NCBI RefSeq assembly: GCF_900116895.1
Contig: NZ_FPCF01000001.1
Coordinates: 124,001 to 188,000 of the forward strand
DNA length: 64,000 nt
Origin: Pseudidiomarina donghaiensis
GTDB taxonomy: Bacteria; Pseudomonadota; Gammaproteobacteria; Enterobacterales; Alteromonadaceae
Direction: 5' to 3'
This document shows, piece by piece, positions 29,021 to 39,964 of the stretch; the first letter of the stretch is position 1, and the number at the start of each line of letters is the position of its first letter. The notes beneath the pieces were generated by a model. That model saw nothing but the letters and a program-made list of their open reading frames with translations, was not told the origin of the DNA and searched no databases. Made by a program: the position numbers and the translations under genes.

Positions 29021-30208
29021 ATGGCCTGGAATCAACCGGGAAACGGTAACAATAACGACCGTGATCCATGGAAAAATCAAGGCGGCCGCGATCAAGGCCC
29101 GCCAGATCTCGACGAAGCAATTAAGAACTTGCTTGGCAAGCTTGGGCTTGGTGGTAACAAAGGCAAAGGCGGTGGTAGCAATAAAACTGGTGGTGGCTTT
29201 CCAGCCCGCGGTTTTGGTGTTATTGCCATTATTGCTGTAGCCATCTGGTTTATTGCTGGTTTTTACACAGTGAAAGAAGCCGAGCGTGGTGTTGTGCTGC
29301 GCTTTGGCCAGTATCACAACTTGGTGGAGTCTGGTCTGCATTGGCGCCCATTGTTTGTCGATAGTGTACAAACCGTCGATGTTAGCAACGTACAACAGTT
29401 TCAGTCAGAAGGCTTTATGCTGACCCAAGACGAAAACGTTGTTCACGTTGAGCTTGACGTGCAGTACCGCATTGTGAACCCGCGCGACTATTTATACGCG
29501 GTTGAAAATGCTGACAACAGCTTGGCTCAAGCAACCGACAGTGCGCTGCGTTATGTTGTGGGTCACACCACCATGGACGAAGTACTGACCGTTGGCCGTG
29601 AAGCTGTACGCCAGAACACCCTTGAGTTGCTTGAAAATATCATTGCGCCATATCAGCTCGGTATTCAAGTTGTCGATATCAACTTGCTACCAGCTCGCCC
29701 ACCAGAGGCAGTAAAAGACGCATTTGATGATGCTATTGCCGCACAAGAAGATGAGCAACGCTTTATTCGTGAAGCCGAAGCCTATGCGCGTGAAATTGAG
29801 CCGTTAGCCCGCGGTCAGGTGCGTCGTGTGTTACAAGAAGCACAAGCTTACCGTGAGCAAGTGGTGTTAAAAGCACAAGGTGAAGTTGCTCGATTCAATG
29901 AGTTACTGCCGCAGTATAAAGCTGCGCCACAAGTGACTCGTGAGCGTTTATACATAGAAACACTTGAGAATATTTACAGCAACACTGCCAAAGTCATGGT
30001 AGACGTTGAGGGTAGCAACAACATGATGTATCTACCGTTAGATAAAATTCTTGAGAAGCAGCGTGCCAGTGAGCAGCCTGCGCGAAATGAAGCATCAAGC
30101 ACTAATTCGCGTCCAACAGAAAGTGTGCAACCAAGCAGTAGCACCACAACACGCTCTAATAATAGCGGCATTCGCACCAGCGACCGCTTTAATGATGGCC
30201 GGGGGTAA
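29021..30208 (+). CDS. hflK: HflK, FtsH protease regulator subunit
   Basis: 395 residues. A Gly/Asn-rich cytoplasmic N-terminus (1-60) precedes one membrane helix (65-82), then the SPFH/band 7 domain (about 84-275) on the periplasmic side, and a Ser/Thr-rich tail (about 345-395). With HflC it forms the large cage around FtsH and limits degradation of membrane substrates. 54 bp after hflX and 3 bp before hflC. Confidence 0.95.
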   Translation: MAWNQPGNGNNNDRDPWKNQGGRDQGPPDLDEAIKNLLGKLGLGGNKGKGGGSNKTGGGFPARGFGVIAIIAVAIWFIAGFYTVKEAERGVVLRFGQYHNLVESGLHWRPLFVDSVQTVDVSNVQQFQSEGFMLTQDENVVHVELDVQYRIVNPRDYLYAVENADNSLAQATDSALRYVVGHTTMDEVLTVGREAVRQNTLELLENIIAPYQLGIQVVDINLLPARPPEAVKDAFDDAIAAQEDEQRFIREAEAYAREIEPLARGQVRRVLQEAQAYREQVVLKAQGEVARFNELLPQYKAAPQVTRERLYIETLENIYSNTAKVMVDVEGSNNMMYLPLDKILEKQRASEQPARNEASSTNSRPTESVQPSSSTTTRSNNSGIRTSDRFNDGRG

Positions 30209-30211
30209 ACG

Positions 30212-31096
30212 ATGAAAAATTTTGTAGCTGTACTCGTAATCGTTGCCGTAGTGTTGGGCTTTTCATCAATTTTTGTGGTGAAAGAAGGCCAGCGCGCCAT
30301 TGTCGTGCAATTTGGTAAGGTTCTGCGTGATGCAGAAACGGGCGAACCAGTTGTTTATACGCCAGGTTTGCATTTCAAATTACCTTTTATTGAAGACGTG
30401 AAACGCCTTGATGCACGGTTTAAAACCTTAGACGGCAACCCAGATCGCTTTGTAACGAGCGAGAAAAAAGACCTGATTGTTGATACCTACGTAAAATGGC
30501 GTATTTCTGACTTTGCGACTTACTACCTATCCACCAACGGTGGTAACCAAGCACAAGCGGAAGCGCTTTTAACCCGTCGTGTTAGCAGTGGATTACGCGC
30601 CGAGTTTGGTAGCCGTACCATTAAAGAGATTGTCTCGGGTGAGCGTGATAACCTCATGCGCGAGGCCTTGATTCGTGGTGCTGATAGCGCTCAAGAACTA
30701 GGTATCGAAGTGATTGACGTGCGAGTGATGCAAATTAACTTGCCAACCGAAGTAAGTCAGTCAATTTTCCAGCGTATGCGTGCTGAACGTCAAGCTGTGG
30801 CTATGGAGCACCGCTCTGAAGGTCGCGAGCAGGCAGAGTTCCTTCGTGCTGACGTAGATGCACGTGTCACGGTTATGTTGGCAGACGCAGAACGTGAATC
30901 ACGTGAACTTCGTGGTCAAGGTGACGCAGAAGCGGCAGGTATCTATGCAAACGCCTACAGCCAAGACGCTGAGTTCTTCTCGTTTATTCGTAGCTTGCAA
31001 GCTTATGAAAAGAGCTTCGAAGCGGGTAACGATGTTTTGGTGTTAGAGCCGGACAGCGATTTCTTCAAATACTTGAAGCAATCGACAGCGAATTAA
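30212..31096 (+). CDS. hflC: HflC, FtsH protease regulator subunit
   Basis: 294 residues with an N-terminal signal-anchor (about 4-22) and an SPFH domain opening SSIFVVKEGQRAIVVQFGKV. The helical part (RMRAERQAVAMEHRSEGREQAE) is the family hallmark. Partner of HflK in the same transcript. A strong terminator follows at 31136-31165. Confidence 0.95.
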   Translation: MKNFVAVLVIVAVVLGFSSIFVVKEGQRAIVVQFGKVLRDAETGEPVVYTPGLHFKLPFIEDVKRLDARFKTLDGNPDRFVTSEKKDLIVDTYVKWRISDFATYYLSTNGGNQAQAEALLTRRVSSGLRAEFGSRTIKEIVSGERDNLMREALIRGADSAQELGIEVIDVRVMQINLPTEVSQSIFQRMRAERQAVAMEHRSEGREQAEFLRADVDARVTVMLADAERESRELRGQGDAEAAGIYANAYSQDAEFFSFIRSLQAYEKSFEAGNDVLVLEPDSDFFKYLKQSTAN

Positions 31097-31106
31097 AAGC
31101 AAGAGC

Positions 31107-31135
31107 GATATCAGCTAGTCGATATTGGATATTAG
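31107..31135. repeat. AT-rich heptad repeat arm (family copy A)
   Basis: 29 bp built from degenerate 7-mers of the type TATTRGA, related to the arms at 37338-37365, 37395-37422, 38396-38425, 38449-38478 and 57603-57631. It lies directly before the hflC terminator. Confidence 0.6.
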
Positions 31136-31165
31136 AAAAACCCGCGGTTGTTCCGCGGGTTTTTT
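31136..31165 (+). terminator. Rho-independent terminator after hflC
   Basis: AAAAA, stem CCCGCGG/CCGCGGG with a TTGTT loop, then six T. The flanking A and T runs would let it work on either strand. Confidence 0.92.
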
Positions 31166-31180
31166 GTGTTTAAGCTCTAG

Positions 31181-31212
31181 CGATTAACGAATAACGAATA
31201 ACGAGCAGCGAA
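31181..31212 (+). repeat. short 7-bp tandem repeat (CGAATAA type)
   Basis: About four and a half units of a 7-mer (CGATTAA, CGAATAA, CGAATAA, CGAGCAG, CGAAC) end 2 bp before the ATG at 31215, so the repeat forms the leader of the aminotransferase-like gene. Confidence 0.6.
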
Positions 31213-31214
31213 CT

Positions 31215-33756
<2,542 letters not shown>

Positions 33757-33814
33757 CCAAACGGACCGTAAAAGCTAAAAAAAATGCGTTTTACTATTGC
33801 ATCATCAAAATCGA

Positions 33815-33820
33815 TACAAT
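33815..33820 (+). promoter_or_regulatory. -10 box of the tRNA/tufB operon promoter
   Basis: TACAAT followed by a GC-rich discriminator (GCGCTCC), typical of stringently controlled tRNA promoters. No good -35 at 16-18 bp is seen; T-rich sequence around 33789-33796 is the best candidate. Confidence 0.45.
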
Positions 33821-33845
33821 AGAATGCGCTCCACCTAACCGGGGT

Positions 33846-33921
<76 letters not shown>

Positions 33922-33938
33922 ACTTACAATATGGTTAT

Positions 33939-34023
33939 GGAGGGGTTCCCGAGCGGTCAAAGGGATCAGACTGTAAATCTGACGGCTCAGCCTTCGCAGG
34001 TTCGAATCCTGCCCCCTCCACCA
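33939..34023 (+). tRNA. tyrU: tRNA-Tyr (anticodon GTA)
   Basis: 85 nt with a long variable arm and encoded CCA. Acceptor GGAGGGG pairs with CCCCTCC; the loop CTGTAAA gives GTA. Confidence 0.97.
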
Positions 34024-34086
34024 TTTTGCATTGTCTGTAGAATGCGGTGAGTCCAGAATGGTTTGAGGTGGCCCGATTCAAGGCAT

Positions 34087-34161
<75 letters not shown>

Positions 34162-34176
34162 ATAATCTGTATTTGT

Positions 34177-34252
34177 GCTGATATAGCTCAGTTGGTAGAG
34201 CGCACCCTTGGTAAGGGTGAGGTCGGCGGTTCAAATCCGCCTATCAGCACCA
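34177..34252 (+). tRNA. thrT: tRNA-Thr (anticodon GGT)
   Basis: 76 nt with encoded CCA, acceptor GCTGATA with TATCAGC; the loop TTGGTAA gives GGT. Confidence 0.97.
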
Positions 34253-34274
34253 CGTATCTGGCCAAACTCTTCCC

Positions 34275-34303
34275 TTGTCTCGTCTCGCTAATTTCGGCAT
34301 AAT
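34275..34303 (+). promoter_or_regulatory. probable internal promoter of tufB
   Basis: TTGTCT, a 17-bp spacer and CATAAT, 63 bp before the tufB ATG. It could give tufB expression independent of the upstream tRNAs. Confidence 0.5.
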
Positions 34304-34366
34304 CGCCGGTTAATGATTTTCAATTGTTGGTGTTAATCACCGTACGTTGTCCAAAAAGAGGCTGTC

Positions 34367-35527
34367 ATGGCAAAAGAAAAATTTGAACGTTCCAAACCGC
34401 ACGTTAACGTCGGTACTATCGGCCACGTTGACCACGGTAAAACTACTCTGACCGCTGCGATCACCACAGTATTGGCGAAAACCTACGGTGGTTCAGCACG
34501 TGCATTCGATCAAATCGATAACGCACCAGAAGAAAAAGCGCGTGGTATCACCATCGCAACTTCACACGTAGAGTATGACACTCCAGCACGTCACTACGCC
34601 CACGTAGACTGCCCAGGGCACGCTGACTATGTTAAAAACATGATCACTGGTGCTGCGCAGATGGACGGCGCTATCTTGGTAGTAGCTGCAACTGACGGCC
34701 CAATGCCACAAACGCGTGAGCACATCATATTCATCATCGTTTTCATGAACAAATGTGACATGGTAGACGACGAAGAGTTGTTGGAATTGGTTGAGATGGA
34801 AGTTCGTGAACTTCTTTCTGAGTACGATTTCCCAGGCGACGACTTGCCAGTCATTCAAGGTTCAGCGTTGAAAGCGTTGGAAGGCGAAGAGAAGTGGGAA
34901 GCGAAAATTGTTGAATTGGCAGAAGCATTGGATAACTACATTCCAGAGCCAGAGCGTGATATCGACAAGCCGTTCATCATGCCAATCGAAGATGTATTCT
35001 CAATCTCAGGCCGTGGTACTGTAGTAACTGGTCGTGTAGAGCGTGGTATCGTTCGCACTGGTGACGAAGTAGAAATCGTAGGTATCCAAGATACCGTGAA
35101 AACTACTGTAACTGGTGTAGAAATGTTCCGTAAATTGCTTGACGAAGGTCGTGCAGGCGAGAACATCGGTGCCTTGTTGCGTGGTACTAAGCGTGACGAG
35201 ATTCAACGTGGCCAAGTATTGGCGAAGCCAGGTTCAATCACTCCACACACTCAGTTTGAAGCAGAAGTGTACGTATTGACCAAAGAAGAAGGCGGACGTC
35301 ACACTCCATTCTTCAAAGGCTACCGTCCACAGTTCTACTTCCGTACCACTGACGTAACTGGTGCAGTAGAATTGCCAGAAGGCGTAGAAATGGTTATGCC
35401 AGGCGACAACCTGAAGTTCGTAGTAGAACTGATTCACCCAATCGCGATGGACGAAGGTCTTCGTTTCGCGATTCGTGAAGGTGGTCGTACTGTAGGCGCA
35501 GGCGTAGTATCTAAGATCATCGCTTAA
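34367..35527 (+). CDS. tufB: elongation factor Tu, copy 1 (8-residue deletion in G domain)
   Basis: 386 residues; EF-Tu of relatives is 394. The G1 motif GHVDHGKT (19-26), DCPG (81-84) and NKCD (128-131) are intact, as are domains 2 and 3. After PQTRE (114-118) the protein reads HIIF and then IIVFMNKCD, whereas the standard sequence has 12 residues here (HILLGRQVGVPY in E. coli). Eight residues are missing, including the Leu120 and Gln124 (mature numbering) linked to kirromycin resistance. The same block is missing from copy 2. A real variant or an assembly fault are both possible. Position after thrU-tyrU-glyT-thrT matches E. coli tufB. Confidence 0.93.
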   Translation: MAKEKFERSKPHVNVGTIGHVDHGKTTLTAAITTVLAKTYGGSARAFDQIDNAPEEKARGITIATSHVEYDTPARHYAHVDCPGHADYVKNMITGAAQMDGAILVVAATDGPMPQTREHIIFIIVFMNKCDMVDDEELLELVEMEVRELLSEYDFPGDDLPVIQGSALKALEGEEKWEAKIVELAEALDNYIPEPERDIDKPFIMPIEDVFSISGRGTVVTGRVERGIVRTGDEVEIVGIQDTVKTTVTGVEMFRKLLDEGRAGENIGALLRGTKRDEIQRGQVLAKPGSITPHTQFEAEVYVLTKEEGGRHTPFFKGYRPQFYFRTTDVTGAVELPEGVEMVMPGDNLKFVVELIHPIAMDEGLRFAIREGGRTVGAGVVSKIIA

Positions 35528-35545
35528 GACCTTTCGGGGTTGTAG

Positions 35546-35570
35546 CCCGGCGTTCTACGCCGGGTTGTTT
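35546..35570 (+). terminator. hairpin 1 after tufB
   Basis: Stem CCCGGCG/CGCCGGG with a TTCTA loop and TTGTTT after it; the same element follows copy 2 of tuf in altered form (57516-57546). Confidence 0.7.
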
Positions 35571-35572
35571 TG

Positions 35573-35598
35573 AAAGGGGAGCTTCGGCTCCCTTTTTT
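35573..35598 (+). terminator. Rho-independent terminator after tufB
   Basis: Stem GGGAGC/GCTCCC closed by a TTCG tetraloop, flanked by AAA and six T. An almost identical hairpin follows the second tuf gene. Confidence 0.93.
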
Positions 35599-35693
35599 GT
35601 TTCCGGAAAAGACTCTTTGCTCGTCCGTCAATTTGACAACTTCTATTTCCTTGCCTAAATTATTTTTAACAACAAATAACAAAGGAGGTTGTA

Positions 35694-36206
35694 ATGAAAT
35701 TGCTACATATAGGAATGATATTTGCTATTTTGCTTGCCTTGACAACGTCGGCAGCTTTTTCGCAGAACAAAGCTAGTCAAATAGAAATCTATAAGGGCGA
35801 AATTTCGAGTGCTGAGGAACTGAGTTCATACTTTCGAAATACTCCAGCTCGAGAAAACCCGCTCAATAAGTTGTCGTCAATGGGCCGTACTATCTTTATT
35901 GAGGATTTAGTTTGGACCGATAAAGGCTTAGGAAGTATCAATACTTACCCACTAGAAATAGAATTAGATTACGATGATGCGCATGCAATACTGGTGTTGT
36001 TTGGCTTGAAAGATATGACCGCGTTGATTTTCGATGACTTGCAGCTAAGTAGTGGGGTCGCTGATGACAACAACGAAAGTGGCAATTATCCTACCAATAA
36101 TTCCTGTCCATTGCTAGAAAACTATCGCTGCGAGCCGCCGGCAACATGTACATATGCACATCGTAATTATTGTATTACTTGCAACTGCGGAATGGCTATA
36201 CCTTAA
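35694..36206 (+). CDS. uncharacterised secreted cysteine-rich protein
   Basis: 170 residues, start ATG with strong AAAGGAGG. A signal peptide (about 1-23, ending AAFS) is followed by a region of about 110 residues with alternating strands and acidic stretches (LDYDDAHAIL). The C-terminal 33 residues hold six cysteines (138, 146, 152, 160, 163, 165), ending in CITCNCGMAIP, probably disulfide bonded or metal binding. I do not recognise the family. It looks AT-richer than its neighbours and interrupts the tufB to tRNA-Trp order. The partner gene 7 bp downstream has a thioredoxin-like fold with a CGFS site, so a redox or maturation link is plausible (inference). Confidence 0.7.
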   Translation: MKLLHIGMIFAILLALTTSAAFSQNKASQIEIYKGEISSAEELSSYFRNTPARENPLNKLSSMGRTIFIEDLVWTDKGLGSINTYPLEIELDYDDAHAILVLFGLKDMTALIFDDLQLSSGVADDNNESGNYPTNNSCPLLENYRCEPPATCTYAHRNYCITCNCGMAIP

Positions 36207-36212
36207 TTTATA

Positions 36213-37145
36213 ATGATACTGCCAACCTATACGATAGCTACTCTTATCGGGCTTGGTTCGCTTGCCCCTAATGCTTGGTATACAGAAGTTGACCAACATA
36301 ATAAATGTCGTGATGACGTATTGACGGCATTTTATGAGTACTTTGATCTGATTGAGACATATCAAATAGCTCCTGCAGTCGATTCTGGATCGCGCGAACC
36401 CATTTTTAAACGACTATTTTCGAAAATTGAAGAGATTATTGAAGGAACAAGTCAGTGCGAAGAGGTGGATGGAGGCGCGTTGTTGCGTAAGGTGGTTAAG
36501 CCTTATACGCATATTACCGGCGATGCAAAGGTGTTACGTCTTTATGAGAAACATATCGATGCGCAATTAGATAGTTCTCAAAGTTCTGAAGTTCAAAAAG
36601 ATATTGATTTGTATTATCGGCTAACATGGCAATTGCGCGATTATGAACGGTTTAACAATTGGCCCGATGACTATGTAGTATCTGATTTAACTCTTAAAGA
36701 GTGGCCTCAAATAGAGCAATTCATCAACGTTGACCATAGTAACTTCAGCATGACAAATTTAAGCTTCGATAACTTTGAAGTGTTGGTCGTTGCTGATTTG
36801 TTTTGTGGGTTTTCGCAAAAAATGTTTAGCGCACTCGAATCTGGTGAAAGCGAATTCGATTCGGACATTGAACTTACTTTTGCTTTTGGCCAATTTTCTA
36901 ACTCAGCCCCCAAGAATATTGTTGATTTATCCAAGCGTCTCCCAGCGCATCAATTTGTGCTCGTGCTTAATGATCAGTACGCGACCGAAGAGATTTATTT
37001 CTACCAGTTTCCAGTTTTTTATTTCCTTCATAATGGACAAGTCGTCGATAAACTCTTGGGTTGGCCTAACGCGCAACAATCCGAAGTGGTGAACGATAAA
37101 TGGCGCGCACTTCGCCGACTAGACTCCGACAAAGCGCAGCCATAA
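36213..37145 (+). CDS. thioredoxin-fold protein with CGFS site, partner of the cysteine-rich protein
   Basis: 310 residues. A weak N-terminal hydrophobic stretch (about 4-20) may be a signal sequence, though no positive charge precedes it. Residues 25-175 are helical with no recognised domain. The C-terminal part (about 183-310) resembles thioredoxin: strand VLVVADLF, active-site CGFS (198-201) preceding an acidic helix, then YQFPVFYFLHNGQ with a likely cis-Pro267 and DKLLGW. CGFS is the site of monothiol glutaredoxins, but the surroundings are thioredoxin-like. No ribosome binding site is visible, so it is probably coupled to the gene 6 nt upstream. The partner Cys-rich protein could be its substrate. 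Confidence 0.65.
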   Translation: MILPTYTIATLIGLGSLAPNAWYTEVDQHNKCRDDVLTAFYEYFDLIETYQIAPAVDSGSREPIFKRLFSKIEEIIEGTSQCEEVDGGALLRKVVKPYTHITGDAKVLRLYEKHIDAQLDSSQSSEVQKDIDLYYRLTWQLRDYERFNNWPDDYVVSDLTLKEWPQIEQFINVDHSNFSMTNLSFDNFEVLVVADLFCGFSQKMFSALESGESEFDSDIELTFAFGQFSNSAPKNIVDLSKRLPAHQFVLVLNDQYATEEIYFYQFPVFYFLHNGQVVDKLLGWPNAQQSEVVNDKWRALRRLDSDKAQP

Positions 37146-37187
37146 GATCGACCAAGTAATATCTTAATATCCAGTTCAATACACGCC

Positions 37188-37215
37188 TTGTTTTAACGCG
37201 TTTGATCGGTATAAT
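37188..37215 (+). promoter_or_regulatory. promoter of trpT-secE-nusG
   Basis: TTGTTT, a 16-bp spacer and a consensus TATAAT (37210-37215), 36 bp before the tRNA-Trp 5' end. Confidence 0.7.
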
Positions 37216-37250
37216 ACAGCGTCCGTTTCTGTCACATAAACAGAATATGC

Positions 37251-37327
37251 AGGGGTGTAGTTCCAATTGGTAGAACAGCGGTCTCCAAAACCGACGGTTG
37301 GGGGTTCGAATCCCTCCACCCCTGCCA
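37251..37327 (+). tRNA. trpT: tRNA-Trp (anticodon CCA)
   Basis: 77 nt with encoded CCA, acceptor AGGGGTG with CACCCCT; the loop CTCCAAA gives CCA. Precedes secE as expected for the E. coli-like locus. Confidence 0.97.
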
Positions 37328-37337
37328 TTTAAAGCAG

Positions 37338-37422
37338 CTATTAGCTATTGGATATTAGATATTAGAGAGAATCGTTCAGATTTTAGTGCTTTCACTAATA
37401 TCCAATATCTAATAGCTAATAT
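37338..37422. repeat. long imperfect inverted repeat (family copy B)
   Basis: Arms 37338-37365 and 37395-37422 match at 25 of 28 positions when one is reverse-complemented; the loop is 29 nt. Each arm is four heptads of TATTRGA type. It lies between tRNA-Trp and secE and would fold into a long stem in the transcript. Confidence 0.8.
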
Positions 37423-37452
37423 CGACTTTGGTTTTAATTACAGGATTAAATA

Positions 37453-37833
37453 ATGAGTGCAAACACCGAAACGCAAAGCAGCTCACTCGACGGCTTAAAA
37501 TGGATCGTCGCTATTGCCTTGCTCGCAGCCGCAGTATTGGGTAACTACTATTATGGCGAACAAGTTTCAGTACTTTACCGCGCCATTGGCGTTGTTGTAC
37601 TCGTTATTATTGCCGGCGTTATTGCTGGTATGACTGGCAAAGGTCGCCGTTTCCGTAGCTTTGCGAAAGAAAGCCGTGCTGAAACGCGTCGTGTAGTTTG
37701 GCCATCACGCCAAGAAGCAACTCAAACAACCATTATTGTTGTTGTGGCCACCGCTATCGTGTCACTCATTTTATGGGGTATGGATGCGATATTGGTTCGT
37801 GTTGTTGGCTTCTTCACCGGACTGGAGTTTTAA
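37453..37833 (+). CDS. secE: preprotein translocase subunit SecE
   Basis: 126 residues as in enterobacteria, with three membrane helices (about 16-32, 42-62 and 96-120). The conserved cytoplasmic helix and essential segment AETRRVVWPSRQEATQTT (about 76-93) precede the last span. It clamps SecY in the SecYEG channel. nusG starts 3 bp later. Confidence 0.96.
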   Translation: MSANTETQSSSLDGLKWIVAIALLAAAVLGNYYYGEQVSVLYRAIGVVVLVIIAGVIAGMTGKGRRFRSFAKESRAETRRVVWPSRQEATQTTIIVVVATAIVSLILWGMDAILVRVVGFFTGLEF

Positions 37834-37836
37834 TCG

Positions 37837-38382
37837 ATGACTGATCAAGTAAAAAAACGCTGGTACGTGGTTCAAGCTTTCTCTGGTTACGAGAAACGTG
37901 TTGCCGAATCACTGCGTGAACACATCAAAATGAACGGCATGGAAGACAAGTTCGGTGAAGTGTTAGTGCCAACCGAAGAAGTTGTCGAAATGAAAGCTGG
38001 TAAGCGCGCAAAAAGCGAGCGCAAGTTTTTCCCAGGTTACGTCCTGGTAGAGATGGCGATGGATGAAGACGCGTGGCACCTAGTGAAAAGCATTCCGCGC
38101 GTACTTGGTTTTATTGGCGGTACGCAAGAGCGTCCTACACCAATTACCCAAAAAGAAGCTGACACTATCTTAAACCGTCTGCAGGAGTCGGTTGATAAGC
38201 CGAAGCCAAAAACCTTATTCGAACCAGGTGAAGTTGTGCGTGTTAACGACGGTCCGTTTGCCGATTTCAACGGTACGGTTGAAAGCGTCGATTACGAGAA
38301 GAGCCGTTTGACGGTGTCGGTGTCTATTTTCGGTCGCGCTACACCAGTCGAACTCGAGTTCGGCCAGGTTGAAAAAGCTTAA
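37837..38382 (+). CDS. nusG: transcription termination/antitermination factor NusG
   Basis: 181 residues (identical length to E. coli). NGN domain (about 1-120) with [20 protein letters not shown] and [10 protein letters not shown], and a C-terminal KOW domain with [22 protein letters not shown]. Links RNA polymerase to Rho or to ribosomal S10. Co-transcribed with secE. Confidence 0.97.
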   Translation: MTDQVKKRWYVVQAFSGYEKRVAESLREHIKMNGMEDKFGEVLVPTEEVVEMKAGKRAKSERKFFPGYVLVEMAMDEDAWHLVKSIPRVLGFIGGTQERPTPITQKEADTILNRLQESVDKPKPKTLFEPGEVVRVNDGPFADFNGTVESVDYEKSRLTVSVSIFGRATPVELEFGQVEKA

Positions 38383-38395
38383 CAAATACAAGTAC

Positions 38396-38478
38396 GATAT
38401 TGGCTAATAGATATCTGATATTAGCCAAAACACAATTTGAAGCGGTCAGCTAATATCTAATATCAAATAGCTAATAGC
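38396..38478. repeat. long imperfect inverted repeat (family copy C)
   Basis: Arms 38396-38425 and 38449-38478 match at 24 of 30 positions; loop 23 nt. The heptad composition is the same as in copy B. It sits between nusG and the rplK promoter, 8 bp before the -35 box. Confidence 0.78.
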
Positions 38479-38485
38479 TGATCTC

Positions 38486-38514
38486 TTGCAATGAGGGGCG
38501 AATAGGACTATAAT
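38486..38514 (+). promoter_or_regulatory. promoter of the rplKAJL-rpoBC operon
   Basis: TTGCAA, a 17-bp spacer and consensus TATAAT (38509-38514), 89 bp before rplK. Confidence 0.75.
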
Positions 38515-38602
38515 TCGCCTCCTTTTTTATATTGGGGAGCCGTTAGAGTAAGTCAACTCTTAGATTTACGAGGCGTTTGACCCACAACCAAGAGGCATAA
38601 AC

Positions 38603-39031
38603 ATGGCTAAGAAGTTAAAAGCTATTATCAAGCTGCAAGTAGCAGCTGGTGCAGCTAATCCGTCACCACCAGTTGGTCCAGCTTTGGGTCAGCACGGTGT
38701 GAACATCATGGAATTCTGTAAAGCGTTCAACGCAGCAACTGACCAACTTGAAAAAGGCGCGCCAGTTCCTGTTGAAATTAGCGTTTTTGAAGACCGCTCG
38801 TTCACCTTTATCACCAAAACTCCTCCAGCAGCATTCTTGTTGAAGAAAGCAGCAGGCATTAAGAGTGGTTCAGGTCGTCCTAACACCGAGAAAGTGGGTA
38901 CCGTTACTCGCGCTCAGTTAGAAGAAATTGCCAAGGTTAAAGAGCCAGACTTAACAGCGGCTGACCTTGACGCAGCAGTTCGTACTATCGCCGGTTCAGC
39001 TCGTGCGATGGGCCTGAAGGTGGAGGGTTAA
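38603..39031 (+). CDS. rplK: 50S ribosomal protein L11
   Basis: 142 residues; [26 protein letters not shown] is the L11 N-terminal signature, and the C-terminal rRNA-binding domain includes [14 protein letters not shown]. It forms the GTPase-associated centre with 23S rRNA. rplA starts 4 bp later. Confidence 0.98.
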   Translation: MAKKLKAIIKLQVAAGAANPSPPVGPALGQHGVNIMEFCKAFNAATDQLEKGAPVPVEISVFEDRSFTFITKTPPAAFLLKKAAGIKSGSGRPNTEKVGTVTRAQLEEIAKVKEPDLTAADLDAAVRTIAGSARAMGLKVEG

Positions 39032-39035
39032 TAAG

Positions 39036-39731
39036 ATGGCTAAGTTAACGAAACGTGCACGTCTTATCCGTGAAAAAGTTGAAGCTCGTGATTACGAAAT
39101 CAACGAAGCAATTAACTTATTGAAAGAATTAGCAACTGCAAAATTCAAAGAAAGCGTTGATGTATCTGTAAACTTGGGTATCGACGCTCGTAAATCTGAC
39201 CAAAACGTTCGTGGTGCAACTGTACTGCCAAACGGCACTGGTCGTGACGTACGTGTAGCAGTTTTCACAAGCGGTGCTAACGCTGAAAAAGCGAAAGAAG
39301 CTGGTGCAGACTTAGTAGGTATGGAAGACTTAGCTGAACAAGTTAAGAAAGGCGAGATGAACTTTGATGTTGTTATCGCTTCTCCAGACGCTATGCGTGT
39401 TGTTGGTATGTTAGGCCAAATTTTAGGTCCACGTGGCTTAATGCCAAACCCTAAAACTGGTACCGTAACTCCAGACGTTGCAACTGCTGTGCAAAATGCT
39501 AAAGCAGGTCAGATTCGTTATCGTAACGATAAAGCGGGTATCATCCACGCGACTATCGGTAAAGTTGATTTCGATAACGACAAACTGAAAGAAAACTTAG
39601 AAGCCTTGTTGGCGGCCCTGAAGAAAGCGAAGCCTTCTTCTGCAAAAGGTCAGTTCATCAAGAAAGTAAGCTTATCAACCACTATGGGCGCTGGCGTTGC
39701 CATCGACCAAGGTACGTTGACTGTAGCTTAA
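39036..39731 (+). CDS. rplA: 50S ribosomal protein L1
   Basis: 231 residues with [14 protein letters not shown] and the highly conserved [16 protein letters not shown]1 forms the stalk at the E site and in E. coli represses its own operon by binding the L11 leader. Preceded by GGAGG in the end of rplK. Confidence 0.98.
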   Translation: MAKLTKRARLIREKVEARDYEINEAINLLKELATAKFKESVDVSVNLGIDARKSDQNVRGATVLPNGTGRDVRVAVFTSGANAEKAKEAGADLVGMEDLAEQVKKGEMNFDVVIASPDAMRVVGMLGQILGPRGLMPNPKTGTVTPDVATAVQNAKAGQIRYRNDKAGIIHATIGKVDFDNDKLKENLEALLAALKKAKPSSAKGQFIKKVSLSTTMGAGVAIDQGTLTVA

Positions 39732-39744
39732 GGTTTTATGGGTT

Positions 39745-39955
39745 GGAGCTGTAGCTCCCGTCCAAGACCGCAGGTGTATCGCGGCTGACCTCTCGAGAGA
39801 GACTATTCAGCGACACTTAATTTCCTGCGCAGATGGTGATATCCGATCCAGACTCTCTGGGTAAGAGATTCACCGTGACAACGTGGCAGAAGTAGTTTAT
39901 CTGCCTATGTGTAACGATAGGCCCAAGGTGCTTGCACGGCGGGCCAAACAAAGAG
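39745..39955 (+). promoter_or_regulatory. L10 leader region of rplJL mRNA (autoregulatory)
   Basis: A 233-bp gap between rplA and rplJ with several short palindromes (GGTGATATC/GATATCACC-like and ACTCTC/GAGAGT elements around 39790-39870) corresponds to the L10 leader, where the L10(L7/L12)4 complex represses translation in gammaproteobacteria. Location is by analogy; boundaries are approximate. Confidence 0.6.
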
Positions 39956-39964
39956 GTGATACTA

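Noticed and set aside
33803..33845. TTGCAT as -35 box for the tRNA operon
   Set aside because: The spacer to TACAAT would be only 12 bp.
35570..35776. Open frame of 68 codons covering the tufB terminator
   Set aside because: It starts in the terminator hairpin and overlaps a better supported gene with AAAGGAGG.
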